From Mercurialis annua (taxonomy: Eukaryota > Streptophyta > Magnoliopsida > Malpighiales > Euphorbiaceae), in assembly GCF_937616625.2 (NCBI RefSeq), contig NC_065570.1, positions 38,323,665 through 38,387,664 of the forward strand: a stretch of 64,000 nucleotides of DNA, read 5' to 3'. Numbering within the stretch: position 1 is the first letter of the stretch; each line of letters opens with the position of its first letter. The notes beneath the pieces were generated by a model, which saw only the letters and a program-made list of their open reading frames with translations, had not been told where the DNA came from and did not search any database. The position numbers and the translations under genes are program-made. This document shows positions 23,621-34,343 of the stretch, piece after piece.

Positions 23621-23925
23621 AAGTCATTCTGATGATCTATACTTTTAATTCTATCATGTCTGCAGAAGATTTTCTTTTGATGCGGCCACCTTCAGGAGTT
23701 CTTGATAATATGTCTCCGGGACAGCTACAGACATTTGCAAAAGCACAATTGTTCTACTATCAAATTAAGCTTGTCTGGAACTGTGGTCCCAGGTTCCTTT
23801 ATGAGCTAGGGATCCATCCTACATATCCATTAAGCAAACCATTCACCTTGTTAGATCTAAGCCCAAGAGATGAAGATTTTGAATGGCCTCCGGAGTTACT
23901 TTGTTTCCTTTGGTTTTTCCTCCAT
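23621..23925 (+). pseudogene. Caulimovirid polyprotein C-terminal tail
   Basis: An open stretch from 23632 reads SAEDFLLMRPPSGVLDNMSP, GQLQTFAKAQLFYYQIKLVW, LGIHPTYPLSKPFT and PPELLCFLWF. This resembles the conserved tail that follows RNase H in several caulimovirid genera. It runs a few codons into satellite A, giving an artificial end at 23931. I see no downstream translational transactivator gene, so the 3' side is also truncated. Confidence 0.75.
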
Positions 23926-26900
23926 CTTTAACACGTCGTTCCAATTACCTAAGCATGGAAAGCTTATATATTACGCAAAGTGTGCGTGAAAAGTGACGGT
24001 AGATTACTATATCGCGTCTAAAGTATCTTTAACGTGTTGTTCTGATTACCTAAGCATGGTTAGGTTATATTACGCAAGTTGTCGTGAAAAGTGACGCTGG
24101 ATTAGTATGTCGCATCTCAATGCTCTTTAACGCATCGCTCTGATTACCTAAGCATGGTTAGGTTATATTACGCAACGTCTACGTGAAAAGTGACGCTATA
24201 TTAGTATGTCGCGTCTCAAATCTATTTAACGTGTCGTTTGGATTACCATGCTTATGTCGCGTCACAAGTCTCTCTCTCTAACGCGTCGTTTCGATTACCT
24301 AAGAATGGTTAGGTTTTATTATGCAAAGTGTGCTTGAAAAGTAACAATAAATTAGTATGTCGCATCACACGTCTATTTAACGCGTTGTTCCAATTATCTA
24401 AACAATGATTAGGTTTTATTACGCAAAGTGTGCGTGGAAAGTGACGCTAGATTACTATGTCGCGTCTCAATTCTCTTTAACGCGTTGGACCAATTACCCA
24501 AGGATGGTTAGGTTACTTTACGGAAAGTGTGTGTGAAAAGTAACAATACTTTAGTATGTCGCGTCTCAAGTCTATTAAACGCGTCGTCCCGATTACCTAA
24601 GTGTGGTTATGTTATATTACGCAAGTGTGTGTGAACAGTTATGATAGACTAGTATGTCGCGTCTCAATTCTCTTTAAAGCGTTGTTCCGATTACCTAAGC
24701 ATGCTTAGGTTATATCACGCAAACTGTGCGTGAAAAGTAACAATAAATTAGTATGTCGAGTTGCACGTCTATTTAACGCGTCATTCCGATTACCTAAGCA
24801 TGGTTAGGTTATATTACGAAAAGTGTGCATGGAAAGTGACGCTAGATTAGTATGTCGCGTCTCAATTCTCTTCAACGCGTTATACCGATTACCTAAAGAT
24901 GGTTTGGTTACTTTACGGAAAATGTGTGTGAAAAGTAACAATACATTAGTATGTCGCGTCTCAAGTCTATTTAACTCGTCGTTCCGATTACCTAAGCATG
25001 GTTAGGTTATATTACGCAAAGCGTGCGTAAAAAGTGACGCTAGATTATTATGGCACGTTTCAAGTCTATTTAACGCGTCGTTCGGATTACCTAAGCATGG
25101 TTAGGTTATATTACGTAAAGTGTGCGTGAAAAGTTACGCTAGATTAGTATGTCGTGTATCGAGTCTCTTTAACCTATCGTTCCGATAACCTAAGCTCAGT
25201 TATGTTATATTATGCAAAGTGTGCGTGAAAAGAGATGCTAGATTAGTATGTCGCGTCTCAAGTCTCTTTTACGCGTCGTTCCGATTACCTAAGCATGGTT
25301 AGGTTATATTACGCAAAGTGTGCAAGAAAAGTTACAATAGATTAGTATGTCGCGTCTCAATTCTCTTTAACACGTGGTAACGATTACCTAAGCATGGTTA
25401 GGTTATTGTACGCTAAGTGTGCGTGAAAAGTGATGCTAGATTAGTATGACGTGTCTCAAGTCACTTTAACACGTCTCGATTACCTTAGGATGGTTAGGTT
25501 ACTTTACAGAAAGTGTGCGTGAAAAGTAACAATACATTAGTATGTCGCGTCTCCAGTCTATTTAACGCGTCGTTCCGATTACCTATGCGTGGTTAGGTTA
25601 TATTACGCGAAGTGTGTGTGAACAGTTGCACTAGACTAATATGTCGCGTCTCAACTCTCTTAAAAGCGATGTTTCGATTACCTAAGCATGCTTAGGTTAT
25701 ATTACGCAAACTGTGCGTGAAAAGTACCAATAAATTAGTATGTCGAGTTGCACGTCTATTTAACGCGTCGTTCCGATTACCTCATGGTTAGGTTATATTA
25801 TGCAAAGTGTGCATGGAAAGTGACGCTAGATTAGTATGTCGCGTCTCAATTCTCTTCAACGCGTTGTACCGATTACCTAAGGATGGTTTGGTTACTTTAC
25901 GGAAAATGTGCGTGAAAAGTAACAATACATTAGTATGTCACGTCTCTAGTCTATTTAACGCTTCGTTCCGATTACCTTAGCATGGTTAGGTTATATTACG
26001 CAATGCGTGCGTAAAAAGTGACGCTAGATTAGTATGGCGCGTTTCAAGTCTATTTAACGCGTCGTTCCGATTACCTAAGCATGGTTAGGTTATATTACGC
26101 AAAGTGTGCGTGAAAAGTTACGCTAGATTAGTATTTCGTGTTTCTAGTCTCTTTAACCTGTCGTTCCGATAACCTAAGCAAAGTTATGTTAGATTATGCA
26201 AAGTGTGCGTGAAAATAGACGCTAGATCAGTATGTCGCGTCTCAAGTCTCTTCAACGCGTTGTTCCGATTACCTAAGCAAGTTAGGTTATATAACGCAAA
26301 GTGTGCGTGAAACGTTATGCTAGATTAGTATGTCGCGTTTCAAGTCTCTTTTACGCGTTGTTCTGATTACCTAAGCATGGTTAGTTATAGTACGCAAAGT
26401 GTTCGTGGAAAGTGACGCTAGATTAGTATATCGTGTCTCAATTCTCTTTAACGCGTTGTCCGATTACCTAAGGATGGTTAGGTTACATTACGGAAAGTGT
26501 GCATGAAAAGTGACAATGCATTAGTATGTCGCGTCTCAAGTCTATTTAACGCGTAGTTCCAATTACATAAGAATGTTTAGGTTATATTACGCAAAGTGTG
26601 CGTGAAAAGTTACGCAAGAATAGTATGTCGCGTCTCAATTCTCTTTAACGCGTTGTTCCGATTACCTAAGTATGGTTAAGTTATATTATGCAAAGTGTGC
26701 GTGAAATGTTACGCTAGATTAGTATGTCGTGTTTCAAGTCTCTTTTACGCGTCGTTCCGATTACTTAAGCATGGTTAGGTTATATTACGCAAAGTGTGTG
26801 TGGAAAGTGACGCTAGATTAGTATGTCGTGTCTTAATTCTCTTTAACGCGTTGTACCGATTACCTATGGATGGTTAGGTTACTTTACGGAAAGTGTGCGT

Positions 26901-29900
26901 GAAAAGTAATAACTCATTAGTATGTCGCGTCTCAAATCTATTTTACGCGTCGTTCCGATAACCTAAGCATGGTTAGGTTATATTACGCAAAGTGTGCGTA
27001 GAAAGTTACGCTAGATTAGTATGTCGTGTTTCAAGTCTCTTTAACCCGTCGTTCCGATTACCTAAGCACAGTTAGGTTATATTACGCAAAGTTTGCGTGA
27101 AAAGAGATGCAAGATCAGTATGTCAGGTCTCAAGTCTCTTTAACGCGTTGTTCCGATTACCTAAGCATGATTAGGTTATTTTACGCAAAGTGTGCGTGAA
27201 AAGTAACGCTAGATTAGTATGTCCAATCTCAAGTCACTTTACGGAAAGTGTGCCTTAAACGTAACAATACATTATATGCCGCGTCTCAATTGACTTTAAC
27301 GCTTTGTTCCGATTACCTAAGCATGCTTAGGTTATATTACGCAAACTATGCGTGAAAAGTAACAATAAATTAGTATTATTTAACGCGTCGTTCCGATTAC
27401 CTAAGTATGGTTAGGTTATATTTAGAAAAGTGTGCATGGATAGTGACGCTAGATTAGTATGTCGCGTATCCCTTTAACGCGTTGTACCGATTATCTAAGG
27501 ATGGTTAGATTACTTTACGGAAAGTGTGCGTGAAAAGTAACAATACATTAGTATGTTGCGTCTCAAGTCTATTTACGCAAAGTGTGCGTGAAAAGTAACA
27601 ATTAATTAGTATGTCGAGTCGCACGTCTTTTTAATGCGTCGTTCCGATTACCTAAGCATCGTTAGGTTATATTACGCAAAGTGTGCATGGAAAGTGACGG
27701 TAGATTAGTATGTGGAGTCTCAATTCTCTTTAACGCGTTGTACCGATTACCTAAGGATGGTTAGGTTACTTTACGGAAAGTCAGCGTGAAAAGTAGCAAT
27801 ACATTAATATGTCGCGTCTCAAGCCTATTTAACGCGTCGTTCTAATTGCCTAAGCACGGTTAGGTAATATTATGCAAAGTGTGCGTGAAAAGTTACGCTA
27901 GATTAGCATGCCCCGTCTTAATTCTTTTAACGCGTTGTTCCGATTACCTAAGCATGCTTAGGTTATATTACGTAAAATGTGCGTGAAAAGTAACAATAAA
28001 TTAGTATGTCGCATCACACTGAACGCGTCGTTCCGATTACATAAGAATGGTTTGGTTATATTATGAAAAGTGTGCCTTGAAAGTGACAGTAGATTAGTAT
28101 GTCGCATCTCAATTCTCATTAACGCGTTGTATCGATTACCTAAGCATGGTTAGGTTATAATATGCAAAGTGTGCGTAAAAAGTTACGCTAGATTAGCATG
28201 TCGCGTTTCAAGTCACTCTAATGCGTCGTTCTGATTACCTAAGCATAGTTAGGTTATATTACGCAAATTGTGCGTGAAAAAAGACGATAGATTAGTATGT
28301 CGAGTCTCAAGTCTTTTTAACGCGTTGTTCCGATTACCTAAGCATTATTAAGTTATATTACTCAAAGTTAGGTTACTCTACGGAAAGTGTGCGTGAAAAG
28401 TAACAATACATTTATATTTCGCGTCCCAAGCATATTTAACGCGTCGTTCTGATTACCTAAGCATGGTTAGGTTATATTACGCAAAGTGTGCGTGAAAAGT
28501 TCCGCTATATTAGTACGTCGCGTCTCAATTCTCTTTAACACGGTGTTCCTATTACCTAAGCATGGTTAGGTTATATTATGCAAAGTGTGTGTGAAAAGTT
28601 ACACTAGACCTGTATATCGTGTTTCAAGTCTCTTTAACGCGTCGTTCTGATTGCCTAAGCATAGTTAGATTATATTACGCAAAGTGTGTGTGAAAAGAGA
28701 CGATAGATTAGTATGTCGCGTCTCAAGTCTCTTTTACGCGTTGCTCCGATTACCTAAGCATGATTACGTTATTTTACGCAAAGTGTGCGTGAAAAGTGAC
28801 GCTAGATTAGTATGTCGTGTCTCAATTCTCTTTAACGTGTGGTTCCGATTACCTAAGCATGGTTAGGTTATTTTACGCAAAGTATGCCTGAAAAGTGGCA
28901 CTAGATTAGTATGTCGCGTCTCAAGTCTCAAGTCAGGTTATATTACGCTAGATTAGTATGTCGCGTTTCAAGTCTCTCTAATGCGTCGTTCTGATTACAT
29001 AAACATAGTTAGGTTATATTACGCAAATTGTGCATGAAAAAAGACGATAGATTAGTATGTCGAGTCTCAAGTCTTTTTAACGCGTTGTTCCGATTACCTA
29101 AGCATCATTAAGTTATATTACTCAAAGTTAGGTTGCTTTACGGAAAGTGTGCGTGAAAAGTAACAATACATTTATATTTCGCGTCCCAAGTATATTTAAC
29201 GCGTCGTTCTGATGACCTAAGCATGGTTAGGTTATATTACGCAAAGTGTGCGTGAAAAGTTCCGCTATATTAGTACGTCGCGTCTCAATTCTCTTTAACG
29301 CGTTGTTCCGATTACCTAAGCATGGTTAGGTTATATTATGCAAAGTGTGTGTGAAAAGTTACACTAGACCTGTATGTCGTGTTTCAAGTCTCTTTAACGC
29401 GTCGTTTTGATTACCTAAGCATAGTTAAATTATATTACGCAAAGTGTGTGTGAAAAGAGACGATAGATTAGTATGTCGCGTCTCAAGTCTCTTTTACGCG
29501 TTGCTCCGATTACCTAAGCATGATTACGTTATTTTACGCAAAGTGTGCGTGAAAAGTGACGCTAGATTAGTATATCGTGTCTCAATTCTCTTTAACGTGT
29601 GGTTCCGATTACCTAAGCATGGTTAGGTTATTTTACGCAAAGTATGACTGAAAAGTGACACTAGATTAGTATGTCGCGTCTCAATTCACTTTAACTCGTC
29701 GTTCCGATTACCATGCCTATGACGCGTGATTGCGATTACCTAAGCATGTTTGATATATATATTCCGCAAAGTGTGCGTAAAGATTGACGCTAGATTAGTA
29801 TGTCGCGTCACAAGTCTATCTAACGCGTCGTTCTAATAACATAAGCATGGTTAGGTTATATTACGCAAAGTGTGCGCGAAAAGTGATGCTAGATTAGTAT

Positions 29901-32253
29901 GTCGCGTCTCAAGTCTCTTTAATGCTTCTTTCCGATTACCTAAGCATGGTTAGGTTATATTACTTAAATTGTGCATGAAAAGCGACAATAGATTTGTATG
30001 TCGTGTCTCAAGTCTCTTTAACGCGTCGTTTCGATTACCATTCTTATATTGCGTCACGAGTCTCTCTAACGCGTCGTTCCGATTACCTAAGCATGGTTAG
30101 GTTATATTACCAATGTGTGCATGAACACTGTTGCTAGGTTGGTATGTCGTGTTTCAAGTCTTTTTAATGCGTATTCCGATTACCTAAGCATGAATAGGTT
30201 ATATTACGCAAACTATGCTTGAAAAGTGACGCTAGATTAGTATGTCGCGTCTCAAGTATTTTTAACGCGTCGTTCCGATTCCCTAAGCATAGTCAGGTTA
30301 TATTACGCAAAGCGTGCGTAAAAGGTAACGCTAGATTAGTATGGCGCGTTTCAAGTTTTTTTAACGTGTCGCTTCGATTACCATGCTTATGTCGCGTCAC
30401 AAGTGTCTCTAACGCGTCGTTCCGATTCCCTAAGCATGATTAGGTTATATTACGCAAAGTGTGCGTGAAAAGTGACAATAGATTAGTATGTCCTGTCTGA
30501 AGACTCTATGACTCATCGTTTCGATTACCTAAGCATGGTTCAGTTATTTTACGCAAAGTGTGCATGAAAAGTGTAACTAGATTAGTATGTCGCATCTCAA
30601 GTCCCTTTAACGCGTCGTTCCGATTACCAAAGCATGGTTATGTTTTATTACGCCAAGTGTGCGTTAAAAGTGTGTCGCGTTACAAGTCTCTTTAACGCGT
30701 TGTTATGACTACCTAAGCATGGTTAAGTTATATTACGCAAAGTATGCGTAAAGAGTGATGCTAGATAAGTATGGCGCGTCTCAAGTCTCTTAAATGCATC
30801 GTTTCGATTACCATGCATATGTCACGTTACAAGTCTCAAGTCTCTTTAACGCGTATTCTGATTACCAAAGCATGGTCATGTTATATCACGAAAAATGTGC
30901 CTGAAAAGTGACGCTAGAACAATATGTCGCGTCTCAAGTCTCTTTAATGCGTTGTTCCGATTACCTAACCATAGTTAGGTTATAATACGCAAAGCGTGGG
31001 TAAAAAGTGACGGTAGATTAGTATGGCACGTTTCAAGTATCTTTAATGCGTTGTTTCGATTACCATTGTCGCTTCACAAGTTTCTCTAACGCGTCATTCT
31101 GATTACCTAAGCATAGTTAGGTTATAATACGCAAAGTGTGCGTAAAAAGTGACGCTAGCTTAGTATGGGACGTTTCAAATCTCTTTAACGCGTCGTTTCG
31201 ATTACCATTGTCGCGTCACAAGTTTCTCTAACGCGTCGTTCTGATTACATAAGCATGTTAGGTTATTTTACGCAAAGTGTGCGTGAAAAGTGACGCTAGA
31301 TTAGTATGTCGCGTCTCAAGTCTCTTTAACGCGTCGTTTCGATTACCTAAGCATGGTTAGGTTATATTATGCAAAGTGTGCGTGAAAACTGGCGCTAGAT
31401 TATTATGTCGCTACTCGAGTCTCTTTAACGCATCGTTCCGATTTCCTAAGCATGGTTAGGTTATATTACGCAAAGTCAGTGTAAAAAGTGATGATAGATT
31501 AGTATGGCGCGTCTCAAGTCTCTTTTGTGCGTCGTTTCGATTACCATGCTTATGTCGCGTCACAAGTCTATCTAACGCGTCGTTGCGATTACCTAAGCAT
31601 GTTTTATTTATATTACGCAAAGTGTGCGTAAAAATTGACGCTAGATTAGTATGTCGCGTCACATGTCTATCTAACGCGTCGTTCCAAATACATAAGCATG
31701 TTTAGGTTATATTACGCAAAGTGTGTGTGAAAAGAGACGATAGATTAGTATGTCGCGTCTCAAGTCTCTTTTACGCGTTGCTCCGATTACCTAAGCATGA
31801 TTACGTTATTTTACGCAAAGTGTGCGTGAAAAGTGACGCTAGATTAGTATATCGTGTCTCAATTCTCTTTAACGTGTGGTTCCGATTACCTAAGCATGGT
31901 TAGGTTATTTTACGCAAAGTATGCCTGAAAAGTGACACTAGATTAGTATGTCGCGTCTCAATTCACTTTAACTCGTCGTTCCGATTACCATGATTACCTA
32001 TGCATGGTTAGGTTATATTACTTAAATTGTGCATGAAAAGCGACAATAGATTTGTATGTCGTGTATCAAGTCTCTTTAACGCGTCGTTTCAATTACCATT
32101 CTTATGTCGCGTCACAAGTCTCTCTAATGCGTCGTTACGATTACCTAAGCATGGTTAGGTTATATTACGCAATGTGTGCGTGAACACTATTGCTAGGTTG
32201 GTATGTCGCGTTTCAAGTCTCTTTAATGCGTCGTTCCGATTACCTAAGCATGG
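23926..32253 (-). repeat. Satellite A array, reverse block downstream of the caulimovirid
   Basis: About 8.3 kb of the 99-bp unit in reverse orientation. Sub-families are visible: one with GGTTACTTTACGGAAAGTGTG and AACAATACATTAGTATG, and another with GTTACGCTAGATTAG. They alternate at about 24.3-27.9 kb, giving a higher-order pattern of several monomers. Short units (GATTACCATGCTTATGTCGCG) recur more often after 30 kb. No gene content. The block ends at an orientation reversal centred on the TAAGCATGG motif at 32244-32253. Confidence 0.94.
28200..29660 (-). repeat. Tandem higher-order duplication, 760-bp offset
   Basis: About 28200-28900 and 28960-29660 are near-identical, with a constant 760-bp offset. 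GTGTGTGAAAAGAGACGATAG starts at about 28684 and 29444. Both copies contain the unusual junction ACTCAAAGTTAGGTT and the CTCTTTTACGCGTTGCTCCG variant. A third partial copy of the last ~260 bp sits at about 31700-31960 (offset 2277 bp from the second, i.e. 23 unit lengths). Confidence 0.85.
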
Positions 32254-33453
32254 TAATCAAAACGACGCGTTAAATAGACTTAAGACGCGTCATACTAATC
32301 TATTATCACTTTTCACGCACACTTTGCGTAATATAACCTAACCATGATTAGGTAATCGAAATGTAGCCTTAAAGAGACTTGAGACGCGACATACTAATTT
32401 CGCGTCACTTTTCACGCACAGTTTGCGTAATATAACTAAATCATGCATAGGTAATCGGAACGACGAGTGAAAGAGACTTGAGACGCGACATACTAATCTA
32501 GAGTTACTTTTCACCCACACTACCTAACCATGCTTAGGTAATCGGAACGACGCGCTAAAGAGACTTGAGACGCGACACACTAATCTAGCATCACTTTTCA
32601 CACACACTTTGCGTAGTATATCATGCTTAGGTAATCGTAACGACTAGTTAAAGAGACTTGAGAAGCGACATAGTAATCTAGCGTCACTTTTCACGCAGAC
32701 TTTGTGTAATATAACCTATCCATGCTTTGGTAATCAAAACACGCGTTAAACAGACTTGAGACGTGACATACTATTTTAGCGTCACTTTTCACGCACACTT
32801 TGCGTAATATAACCTAACCATGCTTAGATAATTTGAACGATGGTTAGAGAAACTTGAGACGCGACATACTAATCTAGCGTCACTTTTCACGCACACTCTG
32901 TATAATCTAACCTAACCATGCTTAGATAATCAGAACGACGCGTTAGAGACACTTGTAACGCGACATAAGCATGGTAATCGAAACGACGCGTTAAAGAGAC
33001 TTGAAACACGCCATAATAATCTAGATTCACTTTTTACGCACTCTTTGCGTAATATAACCTAACCATGCTTAGGTAATCGGAACAACGCGTTAAAGAGATT
33101 TGAGACACGACATACTAATCTAGCGTATCTTTTCACGCACACTTTGCATAATGTAACCTAACCATGCTTAGCTAATCGGAACGACGCGTTAAAGAGACTT
33201 GAGACGCGACATACTAACCTAGTGACAGTTTTCATGCACACATTGCGTAATATAACCTAATCATGTGTAGGTAATCGGAACGACGCGTTAAAGAGACTTA
33301 AGACGCGACATACTAAGCTAGCGTCACTTTTCACGCACAATTTGTGTAATATAACCTAACCATGCATAGTTAATCGGAACGACGCGTTAAAGAGACTTGA
33401 GACGCGACATACTAATCAATTGTCACTTTTCACGCACCTTTTGCGTAATATAA
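32254..33453 (+). repeat. Satellite A array, forward block left of the gypsy element
   Basis: The unit is forward again from TAATCAAAACGACGCG, with typical 99-bp units and one short unit near 32960. It ends at TTGCGTAATATAA, where the gypsy LTR begins; the same monomer continues after the element at 40360. Confidence 0.94.
33449..33453. repeat. Target-site duplication TATAA, left copy
   Basis: TATAA precedes the left LTR and recurs at 40360-40364 after the right LTR. The satellite consensus reads GTAATATAACCTAACC here, so removing the element and one TATAA restores a continuous monomer. Confidence 0.88.
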
Positions 33454-34083
33454 TAATACGAACCTTCAGCGATAGGCTATGCGAACCCTTAATGCAACGC
33501 CCAAGAACCCGTATAATCACTAACCTAAAAACCCAATACCTATCTGATTCAAAACCCTAGGATCACTCTAGATCAGATTATAAAGATCAAGTGTAAATAG
33601 AACCTAAAAGATTAAGTCTTTTAAATCCTAATTACTAGCACGCCACAAAGATTGATCAGATCTTTGATAAATGAAAAGCATTCAATATGAATACTAGAAT
33701 AAAACAAGGGTTTCTATGAAACAAATATCAATATATATCATAATCTGATTGTAAAACCCTAAAACAAAGTATTTATAATGTCTCAGCCACTAATGGCATA
33801 CTTGTAAATAAGTAATTTTCGAAATAATAAACCCTAGTCTTGAATATGGGCTTTAAGTATGTTATACAAAGCCCATTCTTCAGAATCTTCATTTGAATAA
33901 GTTTGAAGATTAGCCCAGCCTTGTATATAACCATTTAAGGTCTCTTGAAGCTTCTTGGCCCGTGACCTTGTAATTGGTCCTTCGGATAAACTCAACGGAT
34001 CTTGGATATGCATTTTGCCCTCTTCATCAAGCCCATCAAAATTAGCATCTTCAAGCTTTTGGAGTCCTAGCCCATCCGTAACA
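33454..34083 (-). repeat. Gypsy 3' LTR (left)
   Basis: A 630-bp repeat aligned end to end with 39730-40359. Its outer terminus reads TAATACGAACC against TGATAAGAACC in the right copy, so the canonical TG end is mutated here. Codons 33834-34083 on the minus strand form the last ~83 residues of the polyprotein. The rest is AT-rich regulatory sequence. Confidence 0.93.
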
Positions 34084-34343
34084 TTCCCTCCTTCTTTTGG
34101 ATGATTCGTTCTCGAATCAAGCTCATCGCCTACATCAAAAGGAGTTAAGTCAACAACATTGAATGTACCACTAACATTATACTCACCCTTTAAATCAATC
34201 TTGTAGGCATTGTCATTGATTCTTTCCAGCACTTGAAATGGACCATCTCCCCTTGGACTCAATTTTGACTTTCGTTGGTTTGGAAACCTTTCCTTTCGAA
34301 AATGAACCCAAACCCAATCACCATGTTGGAAAATAATGCGCCT
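33834..34343 (-). pseudogene. Gypsy integrase C-terminus and tail extending into the 3' LTR
   Basis: In frame with the main pol segment, separated from it only by the TAA at 34344-34346. It contains SPRGDGPFQVLERINDNAYK, the integrase C-terminal (GPY/F-like) domain, then TFNVVDLTPFDVGDELDSRT, an acidic linker, and GPITRSRAKKLQETLNGYIQ within the LTR. It stops at 33834. A chromodomain would be expected here in other chromovirus clades but is not recognisable. CRM elements are known to carry a distinct CR motif here and to overlap the LTR. That reading is an inference. Confidence 0.85.
34084..34098 (-). other. Gypsy polypurine tract
   Basis: On the minus strand AAAAGAAGGAGGGAA directly precedes the 3' LTR start TGTTACGG. 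It is all purine and 15 bases long, the expected plus-strand DNA primer. It lies inside the coding frame because the polyprotein runs on into the LTR. Confidence 0.88.

Larger units (their letters stand above)
20622..23925 (+). mobile_element. Endogenous caulimovirid, right part (coat protein to RNase H and C-terminus)
   Basis: About 3.3 kb on the plus strand in the order coat protein with CCHC knuckle, aspartic protease, reverse transcriptase, RNase H and C-terminal tail. RT before RNase H with no integrase, no LTRs, and the coat-protein motif ahead of the protease all mark Caulimoviridae rather than a retrotransposon. Stops and frame changes occur throughout. At 23925 it passes straight into reverse-orientation satellite A (CTTTAACACGTCG). 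Roughly half a monomer is missing relative to the left junction, so it probably integrated by end-joining. Confidence 0.88.

Noticed and set aside
10741..23925. Caulimovirid region as an intact, potentially active virus copy
   Set aside because: It lacks the movement protein, has many stops and frame changes, is interrupted by an 8.6-kb element, and is truncated at both ends.
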